From Caulobacter sp. BP25 (GTDB lineage Bacteria > Pseudomonadota > Alphaproteobacteria > Caulobacterales > Caulobacteraceae): a stretch of DNA of 64,000 bases. Shown here one piece after another: positions 51,185 to 59,049 of this stretch. Position 1 is the stretch's first letter. Every line of letters starts with the position of its first letter. The notes under the pieces are model-generated. The model saw only the letters and a program-made list of their open reading frames with translations. It was not told the origin of the DNA and made no database searches. Position numbers and translations under genes: made by a program. The DNA lies in NCBI RefSeq assembly GCF_002737755.1, contig NZ_PEGH01000020.1, forward strand, positions 62,001-126,000, read 5' to 3'.

Positions 51185-53842
51185 CTAGAACTTGAAAGTG
51201 ACGTCCATCAGGTAGCGACGACCATAGGAGTCGTAGCGACCGATACGGTTCGGATCGTTGTCGCGGTACATGCGCAGCGTCTCGTTGGTCAGGTTGTTGA
51301 CCTGCAGGCGGACGCTGACGTTCTCGCTGATCTTGTAGGACGAGCTGAAATCGAGGGTCTTTTCGCTTTCCAGCGTCTGAAGGTCCGAGCCGTTCCAGCC
51401 GTAGATGACCGTCATCGGCGAGTGGTACTTCCAGCCCAGACGCGCTTCGATCGGACCGTCGGCGTACCACAGGTCGACCGTGGCGGTGTGCTTGGCCAGA
51501 CCGGTCATCCGCAGCGGATTGTTGGCCGGCGAGAACTCCTTCAGGTTCGATTCCACGTGGGCGTAGTTCGAGTAGATCCCGAACTTGCTGAGCGGCCCCG
51601 GCAGGAAGAAGAACGGCGTCTGGAACGTCAGCTCCACGCCCTGGATGTGGCCGCTGCCGCCATTGGCGGGGCTGGCGACCGTATAGGTCTGGCCGCCGAA
51701 CACGACCGGGGTCTGCTTCCAGCCGATGTAGGAGTCGACGTCCTTGTAGTAGTAGGACAGCGCCACCAGGGCTTCAGGACGGAAGTAGTATTCGGCCGAG
51801 GCGTCGAACTGGGTCGCTTCGAACGGCTTCAGATTCGGGTTGCCGGCGCTGCCGGTCCACGGCGACCAGTTCGACAGGCTGCGGCTAGCGCGCAATTCGT
51901 CGAGCGGCGGACGGGCGATGACCTTGGCCAGACCCAGGCGCACGATCTTGCCGCCGCCGAAGTCCAGCTTGGCGTTCGCCGAGGGCAGGACGTCGGTGTA
52001 GTCGTTGCTGACCGTGGCCGCCACGAAGGCGCTGACGGTGTTCTGCTGCAGACCTTCGCTGTCGGTCTGAGTATGCACGACACGGGCGCCGATGTTACCG
52101 GAGACCCAGGCGCCGGCCGGACCGTCGGCGGCGAAGTTCAGCTTGCCGTAGCCTTCATAGACCCTCTCCTGGACAGTCCAGCGCTCGGCCAGCTCCTCGG
52201 TCGCTTTGGAGACGTCGAAGGCGTTCGCGCCGTAGGCGATGGCCGCGATCTTGTCGATGTCGCCGGTCAGGATCGCCGGAACGTTGGCGCCCTCGCTCAG
52301 CGTGTAGGCGGTGAGCATGCTGGCCGGGATCGTCGCGCCGGTGGCGGTCGGGGCGTAGCTGAAGCTGCTGTGGCTCTTGACGCGGTCCGAGGCGCGAACG
52401 CCGAACTGAACGCTCTTGAATGCGCCGTCGCCGCCGAAGTCGCGGGTGAAGTCCAGCGCCGCGGCCTTCAGCTCGTCGTTCAGGTGCTCGGGGCCGTCAT
52501 AGGAGCCAGCGAGATCGGCCGTCTGGGTCAGGCTCAGGCTGTCTTGGCTGGTGGTGATGGTCGGCGTCTTACCGGCGCGCCAGTCGAAGCTGGTCCAGGT
52601 CGGATAAGACTCGAAGCGGACGGCCTTCCAGGTGTTGGTGCGCTCGGCCTTGGAGTAGGACAGGTCGCCCGCGACGGTCCACAGGTCGCTCGTCCACTTG
52701 CCGTTCAGGCCGCCGGCGAACAGGTCCTTGTCTTCGCTATACTTGGCCAGCACGGTCTGCACCGAGCTGAAAGGTAGGCGAGCCGCGACCACGGTGTTGT
52801 TGATCAGCGTGTAGGACGCGCCAGCGGCGTTGTAGACGCCGTCATTCCAGCCGATGTTATTCGTGCCGGTGTTCCAGTTGCCCCAGTTGTTGGCGCCCCA
52901 GACGGTCTGGTCCTGGACCTCGGTGATCTTGATCTTCGAGTAGAGAGCGTCGGCCTTTAGCTCGAAATTGTCAGTCGGCTTGTACTGCAGGCCGCCCGAG
53001 ACGCCGGTGCGCGTCTGGTCGATGCGGCTGGCCGACATCTGAGCGCCCCAGGGGGTGGCGTCGAGCTTACCGTCGCGGTTCAGGTCGCTGCTGTAGTCGC
53101 TGGCGCCAGCGGGCGGACGGGCGTTCGAGTCGTTGTAACCCCAGCCCGTGAACGAGCCATAGCCGTTCTTCTGCTTCTGGCTGGTGAGGCCCAGAACGAC
53201 GGCGAGGTCGTCGTTGATCTTGTGAACCCACGAGCCCGAGGCGCGATAGCCGGTCTGGCCATAGTTCGGGATGTCCTTGCCGCCGTCGTAATAGACCGGG
53301 CCGGCGCGCAGCACGAAGGCCGGACCGCGATAGTCCAGCGGGGCGATCGTGTTGATGTTGATCGTGGCGGCGACGCCGCCGGCGATCAGGTCGGCCGATT
53401 GCGACTTATAGACCTCGACGCCGGAGACGACTTCCGACGGATAGATTTCCCAGCGGACGTTGCGGTCCGGCTCGGACGAGGCGACCTCGCGGCCGTTGAT
53501 CGTGCCCAGCACCAGGCGCGCGCCCAGGCCGCGAACCACAGCCTGGCTGTCGTTGCCGCGGTCGCGGGTGGCGTTGACGCCCGGCAGGCGAGCGATGGAC
53601 TCGGCGATGGTCACGTCGGGCAGGACGCCGATGTCCTTGGCCGAGATGGCTTCGACGACCTTGTCGGAGCCCTGCTTCACGGCCAGGGCGTCGCGCAGGC
53701 TCTTGCGGACGCCAGTGACGACGACCTCCTCGACCTGGGCGGCGTCGCCGGCGGGGGCTGGCGTGGTTTGGGCGTGAGCACTAGCGGCCACGAGCATGGC
53801 CAAGCCGCTGGCGGCGGCGAAGAGCATGGAATGACGAGTCAT
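51185..53842 (-). CDS. TonB-dependent receptor 2 (Xanthomonas/Caulobacter-type)
   Basis: The start at 53842 (MTRHSMLFAAASGLAMLVAASAHAQ, after GGGGGAAAC) gives 885 residues. The TonB box VEEVVVTGVRKSL is followed by the plug EAISAKDIGVLPDVTIAESIARLPGVN, again of the TIGR01782 type, and a barrel ending YLMDVTFKF with a C-terminal Phe. Its place between GH53 endo-galactanase and GH2 beta-galactosidase genes suggests uptake of galacto-oligosaccharides through the outer membrane. An AGCGCT operator-like site lies 69 bases upstream. Confidence 0.95.
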   Translation of the reverse strand: MTRHSMLFAAASGLAMLVAASAHAQTTPAPAGDAAQVEEVVVTGVRKSLRDALAVKQGSDKVVEAISAKDIGVLPDVTIAESIARLPGVNATRDRGNDSQAVVRGLGARLVLGTINGREVASSEPDRNVRWEIYPSEVVSGVEVYKSQSADLIAGGVAATININTIAPLDYRGPAFVLRAGPVYYDGGKDIPNYGQTGYRASGSWVHKINDDLAVVLGLTSQKQKNGYGSFTGWGYNDSNARPPAGASDYSSDLNRDGKLDATPWGAQMSASRIDQTRTGVSGGLQYKPTDNFELKADALYSKIKITEVQDQTVWGANNWGNWNTGTNNIGWNDGVYNAAGASYTLINNTVVAARLPFSSVQTVLAKYSEDKDLFAGGLNGKWTSDLWTVAGDLSYSKAERTNTWKAVRFESYPTWTSFDWRAGKTPTITTSQDSLSLTQTADLAGSYDGPEHLNDELKAAALDFTRDFGGDGAFKSVQFGVRASDRVKSHSSFSYAPTATGATIPASMLTAYTLSEGANVPAILTGDIDKIAAIAYGANAFDVSKATEELAERWTVQERVYEGYGKLNFAADGPAGAWVSGNIGARVVHTQTDSEGLQQNTVSAFVAATVSNDYTDVLPSANAKLDFGGGKIVRLGLAKVIARPPLDELRASRSLSNWSPWTGSAGNPNLKPFEATQFDASAEYYFRPEALVALSYYYKDVDSYIGWKQTPVVFGGQTYTVASPANGGSGHIQGVELTFQTPFFFLPGPLSKFGIYSNYAHVESNLKEFSPANNPLRMTGLAKHTATVDLWYADGPIEARLGWKYHSPMTVIYGWNGSDLQTLESEKTLDFSSSYKISENVSVRLQVNNLTNETLRMYRDNDPNRIGRYDSYGRRYLMDVTFKF

Positions 53843-53910
53843 GGTTTCCCCCTCGAGGAGCGGCGCCACGCTTCGTCCGGCGGGGCTACCAATAGGATCT
53901 TAAGTGAACT

Positions 53911-53920
53911 TGAGCGCTAA
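53911..53920. promoter_or_regulatory. AGCGCTAA operator-like site upstream of TonB receptor 2
   Basis: TGAGCGCTAA (core AGCGCT at 53913-53918) lies in an AT-rich 113-base gap between the GH53 and receptor genes. It matches one complete half and the centre of the perfect palindrome found before TonB receptor 1. It suggests that one LacI-type repressor governs both. Confidence 0.55.
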
Positions 53921-53955
53921 TTATCATATCAATCCGACATGACAAGCAGCTTGGG

Positions 53956-55317
53956 TCAGTCGAGCGTCACCACCGAAGCCGCCTTGCCCACGACGGCCGA
54001 CTTGGCCAGCGCGTCAGCCACGGCTGCGGCGTCCGTCGCCGTGGCGGCTGTCACCGAAGCGCCGGGCATCAGCCGCGTGCGATAGGTCCACGAGCCGCCC
54101 TCCAGCCGCATCGGCCGAGGCCCGACGCCGCCCAGAAAATCGCCGTCGATGAAGCGCGCCGCCTCCCCGCGCGCCGTGGCGCGGAAGGTGACGTCCACCG
54201 GCATGACATAGGGCGTCGTGAGCCATTCGACGCCTTCCAGCGCCTGGCCCTTGAAGTCGAAAAGGGCCGCGTTCTCCCAGTTGGAGCCAACGCCCCAGCG
54301 GGTCTTGCACTTGGTCGAGAGCCACGCCGGCTCCCAATAGACAACCCCGACCCCGCCATTGGCGAAGACGAGCTGCGTCAGGTCGGTCAGGTACTTCTTC
54401 TGGCCGGCGGGCGTGGCGGGATAGCCGGCGATCAGCGAGTCCTGCCCCAGCAGGTTGGGCGAGGAATCCGCTCCGTCGTTCGTGAACGGATAGGCCGTCT
54501 CGACCACCACGACGTCGGCGGAATAGAGGTGGCGCAGGCGGTTGATGGTCTCGCCCAGCTGGGCCATCGAGCGTTTGGACCACTTGCTGTAGTAGCTGAT
54601 CCCGATCAGGTCGAAGTCGGTCACGCCCGCCTTGGCGGCGGCCGCGAACCAGGGCTCGACGTTCTCGGGCTGGGCGATGTGCAGCATGATCCGGGGCTTG
54701 ATCGCCGAGGCCGCGCCGGCGTCGCGCACGGCCTTGATGCCCGCGTTGAACAGCAGCGCGTTGCGCTCCCAGTTGATCGGATCCTTGGCCTTTTCGAGAC
54801 TGGAGACGATCTCGCCGTTGGACTCGTTGCCGACCTGGACCATGTCCGGCATCAGGCCTTCGCGGTCCAGTTCGGCCAGGGTGTCGCGGGTGAAGGCGTA
54901 GAGCGCCTTGGCTTGGTCGGGGGTCGAGAGCTTGACCCAGGCCTTGGGCGTCAGCTGCTTGTCGCCGTCGGCCCAGTCGTCGGAATAGTGAAAGTCCAGC
55001 AGCACCTGCAGCCCGGCCTTCTTGGCCTTGGCGATGCTGCGCTTGACGTCCTTCAGGTTCGAATAGGGCGTCCAGTCCGGATCATTCCAGATGCGGATGC
55101 GGGCGAGGTTGGCTCCAGAGGCCTTGAAGAAGGCGTAGGGCTCGACGGTCTTGCCGCCCGATCGAAAGACGGCGCCACAATCCTCCATCTCGTTGGCGTA
55201 CGAGATGTCGACGCCCAGATAGGTGTTCGGCGCGGCCCAGGCCTGCCCGAACGGCGTGGCCAGGGACAGGGCGAGCACGGAAGCCAGGGCGGCGCGGCGT
55301 GGGGTCGAGACAGACAT
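53956..55317 (-). CDS. GH53 arabinogalactan endo-beta-1,4-galactanase
   Basis: The 453-residue protein begins with a signal peptide (MSVSTPRRAALASVLALSLATPFGQAWA), preceded by GGAGGAAAC. GH53 landmarks: GVDISYANEMED at the mature N-terminus, ARIRIWNDP, LLDFHYSDDWADGDKQ, acid/base Glu in QVGNESNGEIV, and nucleophile Glu in VVVETAYPF. The last 90 residues form an added beta domain. The enzyme cuts beta-1,4-galactan side chains of pectin, yielding oligomers for the neighbouring TonB receptor and GH2 enzyme. The AT-rich promoter lies at 55318-55380. Confidence 0.93.
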   Translation of the reverse strand: MSVSTPRRAALASVLALSLATPFGQAWAAPNTYLGVDISYANEMEDCGAVFRSGGKTVEPYAFFKASGANLARIRIWNDPDWTPYSNLKDVKRSIAKAKKAGLQVLLDFHYSDDWADGDKQLTPKAWVKLSTPDQAKALYAFTRDTLAELDREGLMPDMVQVGNESNGEIVSSLEKAKDPINWERNALLFNAGIKAVRDAGAASAIKPRIMLHIAQPENVEPWFAAAAKAGVTDFDLIGISYYSKWSKRSMAQLGETINRLRHLYSADVVVVETAYPFTNDGADSSPNLLGQDSLIAGYPATPAGQKKYLTDLTQLVFANGGVGVVYWEPAWLSTKCKTRWGVGSNWENAALFDFKGQALEGVEWLTTPYVMPVDVTFRATARGEAARFIDGDFLGGVGPRPMRLEGGSWTYRTRLMPGASVTAATATDAAAVADALAKSAVVGKAASVVTLD

Positions 55318-55380
55318 GTTTCCTCCGGACGCGACCGTTCGACGGCCGCTGAAGTTCTAATATTATTTATCACATAATTT

Positions 55381-55404
55381 GGATGCAAGACACCTCGTGC
55401 ATCC
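55381..55404. promoter_or_regulatory. Inverted repeat between GH53 and flavin oxidoreductase genes
   Basis: GGATGCA (55381-55387) and TGCATCC (55398-55404) are perfect inverted 7-mers with a 10-base spacer, in the 204-base divergent gap. The geometry (17-base centre spacing) suits a dimeric regulator on one DNA face. It does not resemble the AGCGCT operators nearby. The target promoter is unclear. Confidence 0.42.
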
Positions 55405-55521
55405 ATCACGGCGCCAATTGCGTGGGCGCGAAAAACTGACCGACCAGACTCGTCTGTATGGCGATCACGACCGTAGATAGGGGCGAGCGCGCTTTTCGCG
55501 CCAAACTCCAGGAGACAGTCG

Positions 55522-56898
55522 ATGAGGCCTATGCACGGCGAGTTTCCGGCGAATCCTGGTCATGCCTCCCCCCTGCGGATCGCGGTGATCGGAGCCGGAA
55601 TCTCAGGGCTCTCCAACGCCTGGCTGCTGGGTCAGCGCCACGACGTCACCCTGTTCGAGTCCGCCGATCGCCTGGGGGGCCACGCCCACACGGTCGAGGT
55701 CGAGACGCCCAAGGGGCCCGTCCCCGTGGACATGGGCTTCATCGTCTACAACGAGTTCAACTATCCGAACCTGACGGCGCTGTTCCAGCATCTCGGAACG
55801 CCGACCAAGCACGCCGACATGTCGCTGGCCATCTCGCTGGACGACGGCCAGCTGGAGTATGGCAGCAAGAGCCTGGCCTCGCTGTTCGCCCAGCCCAGCG
55901 CGCTGCTGCGTCCGCGCTTCTGGTCGATGCTGCGCGACCTCAACCGCTTCTACCGCACCGCGCCCGGACACCTGGCGACGCTGGATCCGGTGGTGTCGCT
56001 GAGCCAGTATCTGCGTGACAACGGCTATGGCGCGGCGCTGAGCCAGGACCATCTGCTGCCAATGGCGGCGGCCATCTGGTCGGCGACGATCGAGGGCGCC
56101 GGCGAACACCCCGCTGCGGCTTTCATCCGCTTCTTCGAGAACCATGACCTGCTGCGGTTCGTCGGCCGGCGCACTTGGCGGACGGTCGACGGCGGCAGCC
56201 GCGCCTATGTCGACGGCCTGGCCGCCGCCTTCAACGGCCAGGTCCGCCTGTCGACCCGCATCAAGGCCGTGACGCGGTCCGAGGACGGCGTGAAGATCGT
56301 CGAGGCCGACGGCCGCCAGACGACGTTCGACCACGTCGTCTTCGCCACCCACGCCCCCACCACTCTGTCCCTGCTGGCCGACGCCGACGCGCGCGAGCGG
56401 TCGGTGCTAGGCGCGTTCCGCTACACGACCAACGAGGTCGTGCTGCATCAGGACCGCCGCCTGATGCCGCACCGCCCCCTGGCCTGGGCCAGCTGGAACC
56501 ATCTGGGCCGGCGCGATGATCCAACCGCCGGCTGCGTCAGCTACTGGATGAACCACCTTCAGAGCCTGAAGGGCGCGCCGCCGCTGTTTGTCACACTCAA
56601 CCCGCACATCGCCCCGCGCGAGGACCTCGTCCATGAGGTGCGAAGCTTCGAGCACCCCCACTTCGACGCCGGCGCTCTGGTGGCGCAAAACGATCTGTGG
56701 AGCCTGCAAGGCGTAAACCGCACCTGGTTCTGCGGCGCCTATTTCGGCGCGGGCTTCCATGAGGACGGCTTGCAGTCAGGCCTCGCCGTGGCCGAGCAGC
56801 TGGGCGGCGTCCGTCGTCCCTGGCGCGTGGCCGATGAGAACGGCCGCCTTCCCTTCCGGGCGCCCCAGACCGCCTCGCCCCTCGAACAGGCCGCCTGA
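55522..56898 (+). CDS. FAD-dependent (flavin amine oxidase-like) oxidoreductase
   Basis: The start ATG 55522 follows GGAGA. In the 458-residue protein the FAD-binding motif is VIGAGISGLSNAWLL...VTLFESADRLGGHAHTVE, with VDMGFIVYNEFNYPNL next, typical of the NAD(P)/FAD amine-oxidase group that accompanies DUF1365 and cyclopropane-type fatty-acid genes. The C-terminal FAD contact GAYFGAGFHEDGLQSGLAVAE is intact. In Rhodobacter, relatives belong to the RpoE-ChrR singlet-oxygen response and to lipid modification. Here the gene is followed closely by DUF1365 and the sigma/anti-sigma pair, which supports the same link. Confidence 0.88.
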   Translation: MRPMHGEFPANPGHASPLRIAVIGAGISGLSNAWLLGQRHDVTLFESADRLGGHAHTVEVETPKGPVPVDMGFIVYNEFNYPNLTALFQHLGTPTKHADMSLAISLDDGQLEYGSKSLASLFAQPSALLRPRFWSMLRDLNRFYRTAPGHLATLDPVVSLSQYLRDNGYGAALSQDHLLPMAAAIWSATIEGAGEHPAAAFIRFFENHDLLRFVGRRTWRTVDGGSRAYVDGLAAAFNGQVRLSTRIKAVTRSEDGVKIVEADGRQTTFDHVVFATHAPTTLSLLADADARERSVLGAFRYTTNEVVLHQDRRLMPHRPLAWASWNHLGRRDDPTAGCVSYWMNHLQSLKGAPPLFVTLNPHIAPREDLVHEVRSFEHPHFDAGALVAQNDLWSLQGVNRTWFCGAYFGAGFHEDGLQSGLAVAEQLGGVRRPWRVADENGRLPFRAPQTASPLEQAA

Positions 56899-56900
56899 GG

Positions 56901-57677
56901 GTGAGCGCCTCGGCGATCTACGAGGGGGTCGTAACGCATCGGCGGTTCTCGCCCGCCTCGCATCGCCTGCGCTACCGCATCTTCATGCTGCTGCTGGACC
57001 TGGACGAGCTGTCGGACCTTGGCGCGAAACTGAAACTGCTGAAGTTCGGCGCCTTCGGCCTGATGTCGTTCCGAGCCGCCGACCATGGCGACCGCTCGGG
57101 CGGCGACCTCAAGGCCTACGCTCATGAGCGCCTGGCCGAGGCCGGCATCGTGGCCGACGGGCCGGTGCGCCTGCTCTGCATGCCGCGCATCCTGGGCTAC
57201 GGCTTCAATCCGCTCAGCCTCTATTTCTGCCACCGCGCCGACGGCGAGCTGGCGGCGATACTGTACGAGGTGCGCAACACCTTCGGACAAAGCCACAGCT
57301 ATCTGGCCGCCGCGCCCGAGCCCGGCGTGTCGCCCGTGCGCCAGAGCGCGCCCAAGCGGTTCTACGTTTCACCGTTCATGGACATGGACCTCACCTACGA
57401 CTTCGAGATTCTGCCACCGGGCGAAGCCGTGGCGGTGAGCGTCTCGGCGCGGCGCGGCGACGACGCGATCCTGACCGCCCGCTTCGGCGGCGAGCACCGG
57501 CCGCTGACCGACGCCAACCTGCTGAAGGCTTGGCTGAAGCACCCCTTACTCAGCTTCAAGGTCATTGTGGGCATCCACTGGGAAGCCGTCCGGATCGTGG
57601 CGCGCGGCCTCTGGCTGCGCCCGCGACCGCCCCTGCCGCCCGAACCGGTTACGATCGGCGTCGTCGCCAAACCCTAG
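56901..57677 (+). CDS. DUF1365 family protein
   Basis: The GTG start at 56901, two bases after the oxidoreductase stop, gives 258 residues. Family marks: AIYEGVVTHRRFSPASHRLRYRIFMLLLDLDEL, CMPRILGYGFNPLSLYFCHRADGELAAILYEVRNTFG, and FYVSPFMDMDLTYDF. These are the three conserved blocks of DUF1365. The fold and chemistry are not established. Its fixed pairing with the flavin oxidoreductase suggests that the two modify the same lipid. Some homologous operons add a cyclopropane-fatty-acid synthase, which is not present here. Confidence 0.9.
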   Translation: MSASAIYEGVVTHRRFSPASHRLRYRIFMLLLDLDELSDLGAKLKLLKFGAFGLMSFRAADHGDRSGGDLKAYAHERLAEAGIVADGPVRLLCMPRILGYGFNPLSLYFCHRADGELAAILYEVRNTFGQSHSYLAAAPEPGVSPVRQSAPKRFYVSPFMDMDLTYDFEILPPGEAVAVSVSARRGDDAILTARFGGEHRPLTDANLLKAWLKHPLLSFKVIVGIHWEAVRIVARGLWLRPRPPLPPEPVTIGVVAKP

Positions 57678-57707
57678 AGTCATCCAAACAGAGCCATTCG
57701 GCGTATT

Positions 57708-58319
57708 ATGGTCATGCATGCGACTCAGGCCGCCCATCATCACCCTCGAAACCGCGCTGTGACGACGTCGCGCGATTTCGACGACTGCGTGCTGCGGATC
57801 GCGGCCGACCGCGACCGCGAAGCCTTCGCGACGCTGTTCGACCACTACGCGCCACGCGTGAAAGCGCTCTTGATGCGTAGCGGCTCTCCCGCCGCCGCCG
57901 CAGAGGAGCTGGCGCAGGAGACCCTGCTGAGCGTCTGGCGCAAAGCGCACCTCTTCAATCCCGAACGCGCGTCTTCCGCCGCCTGGATCTTCACAATCGC
58001 GCGGAACCTGCGCATCGACAGCCTCAGGCGCGGCGACGCCAGCGTCTATGCCGCCGATCTCTCCCTGGCGGCGGACGAACCCGCCCAGCCCGACGCAATC
58101 CTCAGCGGCGCTCAAGACGCCGAACTCGTCAGGGCCGCGATGCGGACCCTGAACCCCGACCAAGCCCGAGCAATCGAGATGGCCTTCTTCCACGAGCAAA
58201 CCCACACCCAGATTTCGCAGGCCTTGGGCGTTCCCCTCGGCACCGTCAAGGCGCGGATCCGCTTTGGCATGATGAAACTCCGCGCCTTTATCGAGCGCGA
58301 CGTCGGGGGCGCCGCATGA
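57708..58319 (+). CDS. ECF RNA polymerase sigma factor (RpoE/ChrR type)
   Basis: The protein has 203 residues from ATG 57708; ATG 57714 and GTG 57759 are alternative starts. Region 2 reads DREAFATLFDHYAPRVKALLMRSG...ETLLSVWRKAHLFNPERASSAAWIFTIARNLRIDSLRR; region 4 is LNPDQARAIEMAFFHEQTHTQISQALGVPLGTVKARIRFGMMKLR. The stop overlaps the downstream ChrR-like gene (ATGA). This pairing marks the ECF11-like group, which answers singlet oxygen or related stress in Rhodobacter. It probably controls the preceding flavin oxidoreductase and DUF1365 genes. Confidence 0.9.
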   Translation: MVMHATQAAHHHPRNRAVTTSRDFDDCVLRIAADRDREAFATLFDHYAPRVKALLMRSGSPAAAAEELAQETLLSVWRKAHLFNPERASSAAWIFTIARNLRIDSLRRGDASVYAADLSLAADEPAQPDAILSGAQDAELVRAAMRTLNPDQARAIEMAFFHEQTHTQISQALGVPLGTVKARIRFGMMKLRAFIERDVGGAA

Positions 58320-58954
58320 GCCTGCGTCGCCAACCGAGCGAAGAACGCCTGCTGGCCTATGCGGCCGGCACGCTCAGCGCCCCCGAGGCCGTGGTCGTCG
58401 CCACGCACCTGGCCCTGAAACCGGAAACCCGTCCCTGGGCCGATCTCGGCCGCGCCGTCGGCGGCGCGTTGCTCGACGAGGCCGAGCCCGTCCCGATGGA
58501 CGTCGGCGCGCGCGACGCGGCCCTGGCGCTTCTGGATACGCCTGCCGCGAACGACAAGCCCATCCCGCCCGAATCCGCCGACCTGTCCCTGCCAGAGCCC
58601 CTACGCGGCCTGCCTCTGGGCCCTTGGCGCTGGGCTGGCCCCGGCGTGCACGTGCGCAACGTGATCGGGCCGCGCGACGGCGACTGCCGCGTGGTCCTGC
58701 TGCGCATTGCGCCGGGCCAGTGCGCGCCGCGCCACACCCACGGCGGCGTGGAGCTGACCTGCGTGATCAGTGGCGCCTACACCACTGAGGACGGCGTCTT
58801 CGCGCAGGGCGATTTCGAGGAGGCCGATCCGAAGGTGACGCACCAGCCGCGCGTCATCTCCGAGGAAGCTTGCCTTTGCGTGGCCGCGCTGGACGGCCAG
58901 ATCGTGCTGCCCGGGCGCCTGGGCCGTCTGCTGGCGCCGTTCGTCAAGCTTTAG
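58316..58954 (+). CDS. ChrR-like cupin anti-sigma factor lacking zinc cysteines
   Basis: The 212-residue protein overlaps the sigma gene (ATGA). The N-terminal anti-sigma domain has LLAYAAGTLSAPEAVVVATHLALKPETRPW, aligned by eye with ChrR. The CxxC that follows the conserved His in ChrR is replaced by KPET, and the N-terminal His pair is absent. The C-terminal cupin keeps its metal ligands: RHTHGGVE and the later His in VTHQP. It should bind and silence the sigma factor, but zinc binding in the anti-sigma domain seems lost. The cupin may be the sensor. Confidence 0.85.
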   Translation: MSLRRQPSEERLLAYAAGTLSAPEAVVVATHLALKPETRPWADLGRAVGGALLDEAEPVPMDVGARDAALALLDTPAANDKPIPPESADLSLPEPLRGLPLGPWRWAGPGVHVRNVIGPRDGDCRVVLLRIAPGQCAPRHTHGGVELTCVISGAYTTEDGVFAQGDFEEADPKVTHQPRVISEEACLCVAALDGQIVLPGRLGRLLAPFVKL

Positions 58955-59049
58955 GCGCCCGTCTTCGCGCCGACGGGTTCGCGCCTTGCCTGTTGTGGTC
59001 CTTCGCTCGGAAAGACAAAGAAGCGACGGGACTCAAAGGCGGCGCCGTC

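Noticed and set aside
57681..57707. ECF-type promoter upstream of the sigma gene and of the flavin oxidoreductase
   Set aside because: TCATCC-like and GTATTA-like stretches can be pointed to before the sigma gene, but no matching pair was found before 55522, so a shared promoter cannot be supported.
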